This document shows, in pieces, positions 1-7,225 of a stretch of DNA of 32,128 bases. The translations under genes were made by a program, and so were the position numbers. Under the pieces are notes generated by a model. That model saw only the letters and a program-made list of their open reading frames with translations. It was not told the DNA's origin and made no database searches. Each line of letters begins with the position of its first letter. Positions within the stretch are counted from its first letter, which is position 1. Source of the DNA: HGM04593 sp045630965 (GTDB lineage Bacteria > Bacteroidota > Bacteroidia > Bacteroidales > Bacteroidaceae); the NCBI GenBank assembly GCA_045630965.1, contig JAZQTU010000041.1:1-32128 (forward strand), given 5' to 3'.

Positions 1-132
1 CGTAAGGATTATAGCACACAGAGAGCTTTGACAATGTTGGTAGGTAAGCGTCGTTCACTCCTTAACTATCTTAAGGACCGTGACATCGAGCGTTACCGTG
101 CTATCGTAGCTAAGCTCGGCTTGCGTAGATAA
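1..132 (+). CDS. rpsO: 30S ribosomal protein S15, C-terminal part
   Basis: The first 44 codons of the window are open from base 1 and end at TAA 130-132. They encode the conserved C-terminal half of S15, including LVGKRRSLLNYLKDRDIERYR and the end AKLGLRR. S15 binds 16S rRNA in the central domain of the small subunit and is needed for platform assembly. The start lies outside the window, so about half of the usual roughly 89-residue protein is missing only because the window begins here. A strong hairpin 18 bases after the stop probably ends the transcript. Identification is by the well-conserved sequence of this family. Confidence 0.93.
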   Translation, partial: RKDYSTQRALTMLVGKRRSLLNYLKDRDIERYRAIVAKLGLRR

Positions 133-150
133 TCTGCGTAAAAAGCATTT

Positions 151-187
151 AATAAGCGGGATTTTCAATTTGAAAATCCCGCTTATT
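151..187. terminator. Bidirectional intrinsic terminator between rpsO and the antiporter gene
   Basis: A perfect 17-base inverted repeat: the left arm 151-167 (AATAAGCGGGATTTTCA) pairs with 171-187 around a 3-base loop. AT-rich arm ends give U-rich tails on both strands (TTATTTTATTTT on +, TTAAATGC on -). It sits between the converging ends of rpsO (+) and the NhaC gene (-), as expected for a shared terminator. Confidence 0.85.
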
Positions 188-1474
188 TTATTTTTTCTTT
201 CTTGCAAAAATTGAAACAAGAACAGCCACACCTATGAACATCGGGTAGTAAAGGTTAGGTATAATTTCCAATGGTGATACCTTTGCCAGGCCCGACGCAA
301 TGAGCAGTTGTGCTCCGTAAGGTATCAATCCCTGTACAAAGCACGAAGTCGTGTCCATGAGGCTTGCCGCGCGGCGTGGCTGAATACCGAACCTCTTTGA
401 TATATCGCGCGATATGTCGCCTACTGTGAGTATCGCAATGGTGTTGTTTGCGGTGCATATGTTGGCAAGTGCTGTGAGTGCTGTTATTGATAGCTCCGCA
501 GCGCGTCTCGATCTCATCCGCTTTGTAACAATGCGTATAAGGTAGTCTATACCGCCGTTTATTCGTACAATCTCCAGTAGTCCACCGGCAAGCATTGTTA
601 CTATGATAAGCTCACACATGCCCATTATTCCGCCTCCCATTTCCGTAAAAATGCTTATACCGTCCACAGCTTTGTATGCAATGCCGGTAATGCCTGCAAT
701 TATAATGCCGGTAATGAGTACTGCAAGCACGTTCATGCCAGCCAATGCACAACCAATAACGGTGAGGTAGGGGATGCACTTTATAATGTCTGCAATAGTT
801 GTTTTTGCAGCATCAATATTCTCTATGCTGTTTCCGCTGAATGCATATATCAACAATGTTACAATTGCAGCCGGCATCACAAGTATTATATTCGTGCGGA
901 ACTTGCTCTTCATGGAACAGCCCTGTGTCTGTGTGGCGGCAATGGTGGTATCCGAAATGAACGACAGGTTGTCGCCAAAGAAGGCACCTCCCACAACTAT
1001 CGCCACCAGCCAGGCCGTGCTGCAGTTCATCTGTTCGGCAAGAGCCGTTACCATCGGTGTCAAAGCAACAATGGTTCCTACCGATGTGCCTATCGAAAGC
1101 GATATGAAGCATGCTGCAATGAATATGCCTGCTGGCAGAAAGTTGCTTGGTATGAGGTTAAGCGTCAGGTTTACCGTTGCATCGACGGCGCCCGTAGCCT
1201 TTGCAAGCGCAGCGAAGGCACCTGCAAGCACGAATATCCATATCATGTACATAATGCGCGGGTTGGCTGCACCCTGTGAGAACTTCTCTATGCGTTCGTC
1301 AATGGTCGCGCCACGTGTCATTGCCACAGCATATACTGCTGCAACCATAAATGCCACAGCTATTGGTATGCGGTAGAAATCTCCGGCTATTATTGAACCA
1401 ACGAGGTAAATTGTCAACAAGACAATAATGGGGGAGAGTGCAAGCACTCCGTGTAGTGTCTCTCTATTTTTCAT
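188..1474 (-). CDS. NhaC family Na+/H+ antiporter
   Basis: A 428-residue polytopic inner-membrane protein with about 11 hydrophobic segments. It matches the NhaC/ArsB-like ion-transporter family: GTSVGTIVALTPM near residues 129-141, FFGDNLSFISDTTIAAT at 165-181, TANNTIAIL at 341-349 and TTSCFVQGLIPYGAQ near 375-389. The family exchanges Na+ for H+ and helps control pH and sodium; some members carry other ions or organic anions, so the substrate is inferred. The reading frame is open to a TTG at 1552, but I chose the ATG at 1474: the extra 26 residues are not membrane-like and would overlap the likely promoter and the upstream gene's terminator. It is a single-gene unit; its stop abuts the terminator shared with rpsO. 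Confidence 0.88.
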   Translation of the reverse strand: MKNRETLHGVLALSPIIVLLTIYLVGSIIAGDFYRIPIAVAFMVAAVYAVAMTRGATIDERIEKFSQGAANPRIMYMIWIFVLAGAFAALAKATGAVDATVNLTLNLIPSNFLPAGIFIAACFISLSIGTSVGTIVALTPMVTALAEQMNCSTAWLVAIVVGGAFFGDNLSFISDTTIAATQTQGCSMKSKFRTNIILVMPAAIVTLLIYAFSGNSIENIDAAKTTIADIIKCIPYLTVIGCALAGMNVLAVLITGIIIAGITGIAYKAVDGISIFTEMGGGIMGMCELIIVTMLAGGLLEIVRINGGIDYLIRIVTKRMRSRRAAELSITALTALANICTANNTIAILTVGDISRDISKRFGIQPRRAASLMDTTSCFVQGLIPYGAQLLIASGLAKVSPLEIIPNLYYPMFIGVAVLVSIFARKKK

Positions 1475-1522
1475 AGTCAGTGGTTGTCCGGTATCGTTAA
1501 TAGGTATTTTACCTTGATAGTG

Positions 1523-1552
1523 CGAAGATAATAAAAACAAACGGTGTAACAA
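1523..1552 (-). promoter_or_regulatory. Predicted promoter of the NhaC-type gene
   Basis: On the minus strand a TTG (1550-1552) is followed after 19 bases by TATCTTCG (1523-1530), one base off the Bacteroidota -7 consensus TAnnTTTG. Transcription would start near 1516, giving a leader of about 40 bases before the ATG at 1474. The -33 element falls in the T-run of the terminator of the preceding gene. Confidence 0.5.
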
Positions 1553-1583
1553 AAAAGTGACGCACCCTGTGCGGGTGCGTCAC
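1551..1583 (-). terminator. Intrinsic terminator of the susC-susD-GH85 unit
   Basis: Read on the minus strand, GTGACGCACCC (1583-1573) pairs perfectly with GGGTGCGTCAC (1567-1557) around a 5-base loop and is followed at once by six T residues (1556-1551). It begins 25 bases after the stop of the GH85 gene. This is a textbook rho-independent terminator. Confidence 0.93.
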
Positions 1584-1608
1584 CGTATAGTTTATGAAAA
1601 GTATTCAA

Positions 1609-4600
1609 TTACTTATTGAACAACTTTACATTGCGTACAGGTTTGCCGTCCTGCTCAACAACGAGTACATAAGTACCCTTGTTCTCAATAGCAATATATA
1701 CCTTGCCATTTGCAGCAACATCAGCATTCTTGCTTGCAATCTTCTGTCCTGCTACATTGTAGAGGCTTACGTTGTAGTTACCTTCCTTAGCAAACTCAAC
1801 AACAGCAACACCGTCGATAGCGTATGCATTGAGTTCACCGTTCTCAACATTATTGATACCTGAAGGATCACCTACTGTAATAACCTGGAATGTACGCTGG
1901 TCACGACCCAAAGAGTTCTCGAGTGTGAGGGTTACAGCGTAGTCGCCATCATAAGGATACTTGACAGTTGCAGAACCGGCCTCGTCGTTACCGATAACAT
2001 TTTCAATGAGACCCTTCTTTGTCTTCCAAGAAGGAACTGTTGTTACAGGGAATGCACTACCGCTTACAAATGGGCATCCTGATGTGAACTGTGGTTCTTC
2101 CCAACCGAACTTACCCTGTCCTTCAGAGCCTTCTGCTACATAGTCATGTATACCAGCGCTTACATTTGCAAGTTTACCTACAGACTTGAATGTGAAGTCT
2201 GCATTAGCAGCCTGCTCAAAGTCCCAATAAGCTGCAATGTCTGCAGGGAGGTTTTCTGGGTTAAGATCTCCCATTGATGTCAATACATCCTCAGCTGTCA
2301 TTACCTTGTCCCAAACCTGGAAGTTGTCAACAACACCGTCGATACCGTTACGTCCGTGTGCGCTACCTCCGACAGAGAGAACCTGTCCGTTTGTGATTGA
2401 GTATACATTTGTCTGGTAACCTGGGTCGCCGTTCTTGTAGGCATCTCCATCCGCCTGGCGGTTCCAACGAGTAACCTCCTGCTTAACGCCATTGATGTAG
2501 TAATCCTGATGGAATCCGCTTCCGCTGTACTCGAATACGAATGCCAAGTGAACCCATGAACCGATGGGCACTCTTGAATTGTCGTACTTGTAACGCAACT
2601 CATTGTTGTTACTTGCATCTGTACCGCGGAATGTGTATGAGCTCATGCTACCGTCCTGGTTCATGTTTGTCCATACCCAACCCCAGTCTGTCTTTGGCCA
2701 TTGATCCACCTTGTTGGCAACAGCCAGCAACTGTGTCTCGCCCTCAGAAAGCTTGTTGATCTTGAGCCAGAATGCAACAGAGAAAGACTTCTGACCAACA
2801 ACACCAATGTCAGCACATTTCACACCAAAACGCATCTCCTTGAGGTTTACACCCTGTGAAGCTGAACCGTCAGCCTTGCGTCCTGTGTATGCAAGAGAAA
2901 TCTCGTCGTTTGGCGCAACAGTGATGTCTGCATCCTTGCCGTTTGCTGTGAGTGTGTAGATCTTTGGAAGTGCACCTACGCTCTCGCTTGTAATCTGAAT
3001 GTAGTTAGAGAATGTGCGTTCCTCTTCGATACGTGCAGTACCGTCGTGGTTCCAAACATAGCTCTTTACAACAAGGTTGTAGTTACCTACGTTAGCCAAG
3101 CCTTCAGGAACAGAAATACCCATACCTTCAGCCTTCTTCACTTCGTTACCTTCGCTATCAACGATAGTCCATGTACCCTCTTCGTGTTTTGGGTCAACAA
3201 ATGAGATGTTGAAGTCCTCGTTAGGCTTGATAGTTGTCTTGTCAATCTGGATATCGTCGTTGTATGTGTACTCGCCTGTGCTAGAATAGCTTGACCATTT
3301 GATATCACTTTCGCTCTTCATGTCAAGTGACATTGCTGATACACCAAAGCGAATTCTTTCTGCTCCTTCAATGTTGAATGGAACGTTGTAGATCAAACCG
3401 GCCCATGATGTTGTGATACCCATGAGTACTGGTTCTTCGTTAGCCTGCTGTGCATAAAGCTTGAACAAAGATGTGTTAACGTCAATGTTGTAGCATGGTT
3501 CGCCTGCAGCCTTGTCATTATCCATGTCGAAAATGATCTTACCGTCAACACCGTGAGAACCGTAAGAAAGTACGCTTGCGCTTTCAATTTCAGGTCTTTC
3601 AGGAGTTTCGAATTCACCACGTACAATTGAGAACTCACCAAGGAAGATGTTTGCGTTCTGTGCGTTCTTGAACTGCAAAGCAACAAGTGCAACCTCAGAA
3701 GCTGCAATGTCCTGGCCTACAACGAATGTCTTAACAAGCCATTCGTCCTCATCAGGAAGCTGGTCTGCTGCACAAACATTGAGGTTTGCCAATGGTGTGC
3801 TCTCTGCACCTGTAGCTGTGAGAACAAGGTTCATCTCTGCACTACCTGCTGCAAGCTTGTAGCGGAATGTGATAACGTCACCGTCCTTAACCTCGAACTT
3901 TGTCTTGAAGAGGTGGAGGTACTCCTCGGCTGTAGAACCGTAGATACGTACTGTAGAACCACCTACCCATGCATCGTCCCAAGAGAATTCTGCATCAAGA
4001 CCGTTTGCAACAACATCCTCTGCTGTACGGCCAAGAAGGTTCTTAGTGAACCACCAGCGCCATGTAGGCAAGTAGTCCTGAACACCGATGTTGTACCATT
4101 CGCCATTGTGCTGGCGCTCGCCGTTCCAGTTGAAGAACTTACCGTTACCGAGGTTGAAGTATGTTATGAATGGTTCCTCAGCAAGGTCCCAGCTCAATGT
4201 ACTCTTTGCTGTCATGAAAGATGACATACCATGGAATGTGTAGTTGTCAGCATTGTACTTCATGCTGCTTGTAACTGTTGGGCAGTTTGCCGGGTTACGT
4301 GTACCACCGGTGAACCAACGCTCTGTACGCAACTGATATGTACGCTGTCTTGCATCAGGTGTACCTCCCTTTTCACCACGGCTCTCCCAGAACATATTCT
4401 GTGAGTGTGCACCCCAGAGACCGATAGAGATAGGATACTGTGCCAAAAGTGGCCATCTTTCACCATATTTAGGCTCAGCACCCTGCATGTTCATACCTGC
4501 ATAAAGGTCAAGTGGGTCAATGCCTCTTTTAGCTGCGTGGTCAACAGATCTTGACAACAAATTGCTTGAGTTCCAGTTGTAGTTGAAGAAGAGAACTGCA

Positions 4601-5349
4601 CCGTCTGCAATGTCATCGTTGTGAGTGCCGAATCCATTGTCGAAAGAGATGCTACCGCTTTCATTTGTACCGTCGTACCAAGCATTGCAGAACAATGGAT
4701 TCAAAGCCAAAGACTTCTCTTTCAACTCCTTATGGAATGGAATCAATTTGCTCATGATTGAAGCACCACCGCTGAACTCTGAGTTGTATCCCAAACCGTC
4801 AACGCCATAATAGTGAAGGAACTGTGCTGTCTTCTCTGCACCCGCATTGACTACATCTTCCATAGCCTCCTGCCAGCCACTACCGTAGAGACCACCGAAA
4901 GGAATACCTGCTACTGATGATACAGATACACCGTTCTTGTGTGCAACGTCGGCAAAGTTACCTGGAATACGTCCCTGAGGAGCTGTCCAGTTACCATAGA
5001 TTGTGATGTACTGCCACATGTTGAATACCTCAGAGTCGTAAACACCGTTAGGCATTGCGTTCTCGTTAGCATCGTCAATAGGTACCCAGAAAAGAATCTT
5101 CTTGTCGTTCTTTTCGTTAATGTCTGTGCGTACCTGTGTAGCTTCGTTGCGGAAACGAGCTTTAGGCTTTACACGTGAAATGAAGAAATTGTCATCGGCT
5201 GTAACCTCTTCTCCTGGTTGCCAGCTCTGCAATGTCTGACCGAACTCTTTTGCAAAAGAGCCCCAATCAACATACTCTTCCTTGTAGGACTGAGCATTGG
5301 CGGTAAGTGCCATTATAAGCAATCCACCGAAAATCTTGATTTTTTTCAT
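1609..5349 (-). CDS. Secreted multidomain GH85 endo-beta-N-acetylglucosaminidase
   Basis: A 1246-residue exported enzyme. GH85 enzymes cut between the two GlcNAc residues of the N-glycan core, releasing the glycan from the protein. A signal peptide (about 1-19, ending TANA) is followed by a GH85 catalytic domain (about 50-400). The segment VDGLGYNSEF holds N189 and E191, matching the family's Asn-x-Glu pair, where Glu is the acid/base and Asn orients the substrate acetamido group. A beta-sandwich module follows (about 430-580), then Ig/PKD-like stretches (about 580-840), a LamG/concanavalin-like module (about 854-1025), another PKD-like piece (about 1105-1160) and a C-terminal module (1164-1246) resembling a type IX secretion type A sorting domain (VSLYNVAGQKI, GTYVLVVEQDGKPVRNVKLF). 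It is the last gene of a susC-susD unit, 61 bases after susD. The family call is firm; glycan type and final location are inferred. Confidence 0.9.
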   Translation of the reverse strand: MKKIKIFGGLLIMALTANAQSYKEEYVDWGSFAKEFGQTLQSWQPGEEVTADDNFFISRVKPKARFRNEATQVRTDINEKNDKKILFWVPIDDANENAMPNGVYDSEVFNMWQYITIYGNWTAPQGRIPGNFADVAHKNGVSVSSVAGIPFGGLYGSGWQEAMEDVVNAGAEKTAQFLHYYGVDGLGYNSEFSGGASIMSKLIPFHKELKEKSLALNPLFCNAWYDGTNESGSISFDNGFGTHNDDIADGAVLFFNYNWNSSNLLSRSVDHAAKRGIDPLDLYAGMNMQGAEPKYGERWPLLAQYPISIGLWGAHSQNMFWESRGEKGGTPDARQRTYQLRTERWFTGGTRNPANCPTVTSSMKYNADNYTFHGMSSFMTAKSTLSWDLAEEPFITYFNLGNGKFFNWNGERQHNGEWYNIGVQDYLPTWRWWFTKNLLGRTAEDVVANGLDAEFSWDDAWVGGSTVRIYGSTAEEYLHLFKTKFEVKDGDVITFRYKLAAGSAEMNLVLTATGAESTPLANLNVCAADQLPDEDEWLVKTFVVGQDIAASEVALVALQFKNAQNANIFLGEFSIVRGEFETPERPEIESASVLSYGSHGVDGKIIFDMDNDKAAGEPCYNIDVNTSLFKLYAQQANEEPVLMGITTSWAGLIYNVPFNIEGAERIRFGVSAMSLDMKSESDIKWSSYSSTGEYTYNDDIQIDKTTIKPNEDFNISFVDPKHEEGTWTIVDSEGNEVKKAEGMGISVPEGLANVGNYNLVVKSYVWNHDGTARIEEERTFSNYIQITSESVGALPKIYTLTANGKDADITVAPNDEISLAYTGRKADGSASQGVNLKEMRFGVKCADIGVVGQKSFSVAFWLKINKLSEGETQLLAVANKVDQWPKTDWGWVWTNMNQDGSMSSYTFRGTDASNNNELRYKYDNSRVPIGSWVHLAFVFEYSGSGFHQDYYINGVKQEVTRWNRQADGDAYKNGDPGYQTNVYSITNGQVLSVGGSAHGRNGIDGVVDNFQVWDKVMTAEDVLTSMGDLNPENLPADIAAYWDFEQAANADFTFKSVGKLANVSAGIHDYVAEGSEGQGKFGWEEPQFTSGCPFVSGSAFPVTTVPSWKTKKGLIENVIGNDEAGSATVKYPYDGDYAVTLTLENSLGRDQRTFQVITVGDPSGINNVENGELNAYAIDGVAVVEFAKEGNYNVSLYNVAGQKIASKNADVAANGKVYIAIENKGTYVLVVEQDGKPVRNVKLFNK

Positions 5350-5366
5350 AAATAGTTTAGTTATAT

Positions 5367-5400
5367 GAAGCCGGCCGTGCCCAACGGAACAGCCGGCTCC
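5367..5400 (-). promoter_or_regulatory. Intercistronic hairpin between susD and the GH85 gene
   Basis: In the 61-base gap, minus-strand GGAGCCGGC (5400-5392) pairs with GCCGGCTTC (5375-5367), with one G-U pair. A few inner pairs extend the stem around a loop of about 10 bases. No T-run follows, so it is unlikely to be a full terminator; it may be an RNA-stability or processing element that sets enzyme level relative to the transporter. Confidence 0.55.
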
Positions 5401-5410
5401 GGTTTATTTA

Positions 5411-7186
5411 TTATTTGATAATGTTGTCATCAGTTACGTCCCACCACAAACGTGTTGCCTGGTCGTCAACAACAGATGCCTTTCCATGGCCAAGCGCTTT
5501 CAAACCAGTGCTGTTAACCAATGAAACTGCAATAGGGTCTGTTGGCACCCAAGGAATACGGCGTATGATCTCACCCTGCTTGAGTGAACCGTCACCGTCG
5601 TCAGCATTGAGTACTGGGAACATCTTTGGATAACCTGTACGACGCATCTCGGTCCATGCCTCTGTAGAGAGTGGGAAGAGAGCGATGTACTTCTGGGTAA
5701 TGATCTTCTCGAGTTTTACCTCATCGCTGTCACCGTTGTCCCATTTAACACCAATCTTTGTCACGCTTTCCCATTTTTCGTTGTTACCATCGCCATATGG
5801 GTCTTCATTGACATACGCAACAGGTTCTTTAACCTTCTTGTACTCTTTTACGTAGTTCTTGTAGTTCTCGTTTGTAAGTTCAACGAATGCCTGGTCAATA
5901 CCATTCTCATAGTAGAACTCAGCATCATCGCCTCCCATGTCCCATCCACGCAATGCACCTTCGGCACGGAGGAACTCAACCTCAGCCCATTTGATAAGGT
6001 GGAGAGGACAACCCTTCATAATCTCTGTGTCAAATGTAGAGTATGCCTGACGCATGTTCTGACCATACTGCTGGCCATCGTCAACCAATACTCCGGCGCG
6101 GATACCGCAAATCTTGGTGTCAGGATCTGTAATCTCACCAGTAACCTGGTTTACAATCTCGTTACTGTTGTTCTTGAAGAAGTACTTTGTATATGGGTGG
6201 TCAAGACTCATCAGGAGGCTCTCGAATGAAGCACACAAGCGAAGGTCGTTCCAGCTGTTGGCGATGTTTGCCAATGGGTGGTGTCCCTCTTTGATCAGAT
6301 GCTGGTCTTCAGCACCTTCAATAACACCGCTTGCCACAGCCTCTTCGGCCCATTTCTCTGCAAGTTCCTTGTCAACCTCTACAATGTGCATAGCCATACG
6401 CAACTTCAATGAGTTTGCAAGTCTTATGTATGAGTCTACAGTGTTGTTCTGCGATGTTGTACAGTACTCAAGCATGAGAGCGGTAATCTTTTCCTTGTAC
6501 CATCTTGGACGTGTCTCATAGTTCTTGAGACAAGCAACGATTGTGTCGATGTTCTCAACGATACCCTTGTAGATAACCTCAAGGTTGTCATAGTTTTCAG
6601 GGGTCTCGGAATTCTTTTTGTCCTCGAGGTATGTGAAAGGACCTGAAAGGTCGGCCATCTCCTGTGCAGCAAGGCTGTAATAGAGTAGGTTAATAGCCTT
6701 CAATTCTGGGATTGAGTCAATCTGTGGGTGGTTGATCAATGGCATGATAGAGTTCTTTGCCATTGTGTATGCACCGAGAGGACCACCGTTGAACTCAGCC
6801 GAAACATTGTATGAAGATGTCAATGAACCGTACATGAAGTCCTTGTGAGGTACTACAAAATACTGTGCATAAAGGTCGGGACCCAAAGAGTACTGGCGCT
6901 GGTAAGCGTGCTCACCGGGCAAACCACCCTCTTTACCTCCACGGAGATTGTACTGTCCAGCTTTTGCCTGCTGGAAGTAGATCTTGAGCTTTTCAATAGC
7001 CTCGTCAACACCAGCCTCAGTAGGCAAGTTGTGGTAAGGGATTGAATCGACATTTCCAACGAAGTGCTCAAGTCCCATTACGTCGTTCAGGTTCATTTCA
7101 GATCCCGGGTCATCGAAGTCAAGGCATGACTGCATTGTCAGCGATGCAAAGAGAATTGAACCTGCAAGTAATATATGCTTTTTCAT
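5411..7186 (-). CDS. SusD/RagB family outer-membrane glycan-binding lipoprotein
   Basis: A 591-residue surface lipoprotein that caps the SusC channel and binds the glycan for import. The signal sequence ends in a lipobox with Cys21 (TMQSC), followed by an acidic stretch (LDFDDPGSE) of the kind linked to surface export in Bacteroidota. The helical SusD-type fold shows in NLLYYSLAAQEMADLSGPFTY (about 160-190), the tetratricopeptide-like SLKLRMAMHIVEVDKELAEKWAEEAV, and late motifs such as EVEFLRAEGALRGWD and STEAWTEMRRTGYPKMFP. It resembles the SusD-like_2 branch, but I cannot separate SusD sub-families by eye. It starts 39 bases after susC and precedes the GH85 gene. The partner enzyme suggests an N-glycan ligand; binding residues cannot be assigned from sequence alone. 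Confidence 0.9.
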   Translation of the reverse strand: MKKHILLAGSILFASLTMQSCLDFDDPGSEMNLNDVMGLEHFVGNVDSIPYHNLPTEAGVDEAIEKLKIYFQQAKAGQYNLRGGKEGGLPGEHAYQRQYSLGPDLYAQYFVVPHKDFMYGSLTSSYNVSAEFNGGPLGAYTMAKNSIMPLINHPQIDSIPELKAINLLYYSLAAQEMADLSGPFTYLEDKKNSETPENYDNLEVIYKGIVENIDTIVACLKNYETRPRWYKEKITALMLEYCTTSQNNTVDSYIRLANSLKLRMAMHIVEVDKELAEKWAEEAVASGVIEGAEDQHLIKEGHHPLANIANSWNDLRLCASFESLLMSLDHPYTKYFFKNNSNEIVNQVTGEITDPDTKICGIRAGVLVDDGQQYGQNMRQAYSTFDTEIMKGCPLHLIKWAEVEFLRAEGALRGWDMGGDDAEFYYENGIDQAFVELTNENYKNYVKEYKKVKEPVAYVNEDPYGDGNNEKWESVTKIGVKWDNGDSDEVKLEKIITQKYIALFPLSTEAWTEMRRTGYPKMFPVLNADDGDGSLKQGEIIRRIPWVPTDPIAVSLVNSTGLKALGHGKASVVDDQATRLWWDVTDDNIIK

Positions 7187-7225
7187 AATTCTTTATTTTA
7201 CTTATGGGTTTTCAAATGAATTCAA

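Noticed and set aside
774..1376. 200-residue plus-strand ORF within the antiporter gene
   Set aside because: It is antisense to conserved NhaC motifs and resembles no family; its hydrophobic look comes from the opposite strand of membrane-segment codons.
1475..1552. Longer start (TTG) for the antiporter
   Set aside because: The extra 26 residues are not family-like, and the region holds the likely promoter and the upstream terminator tail.
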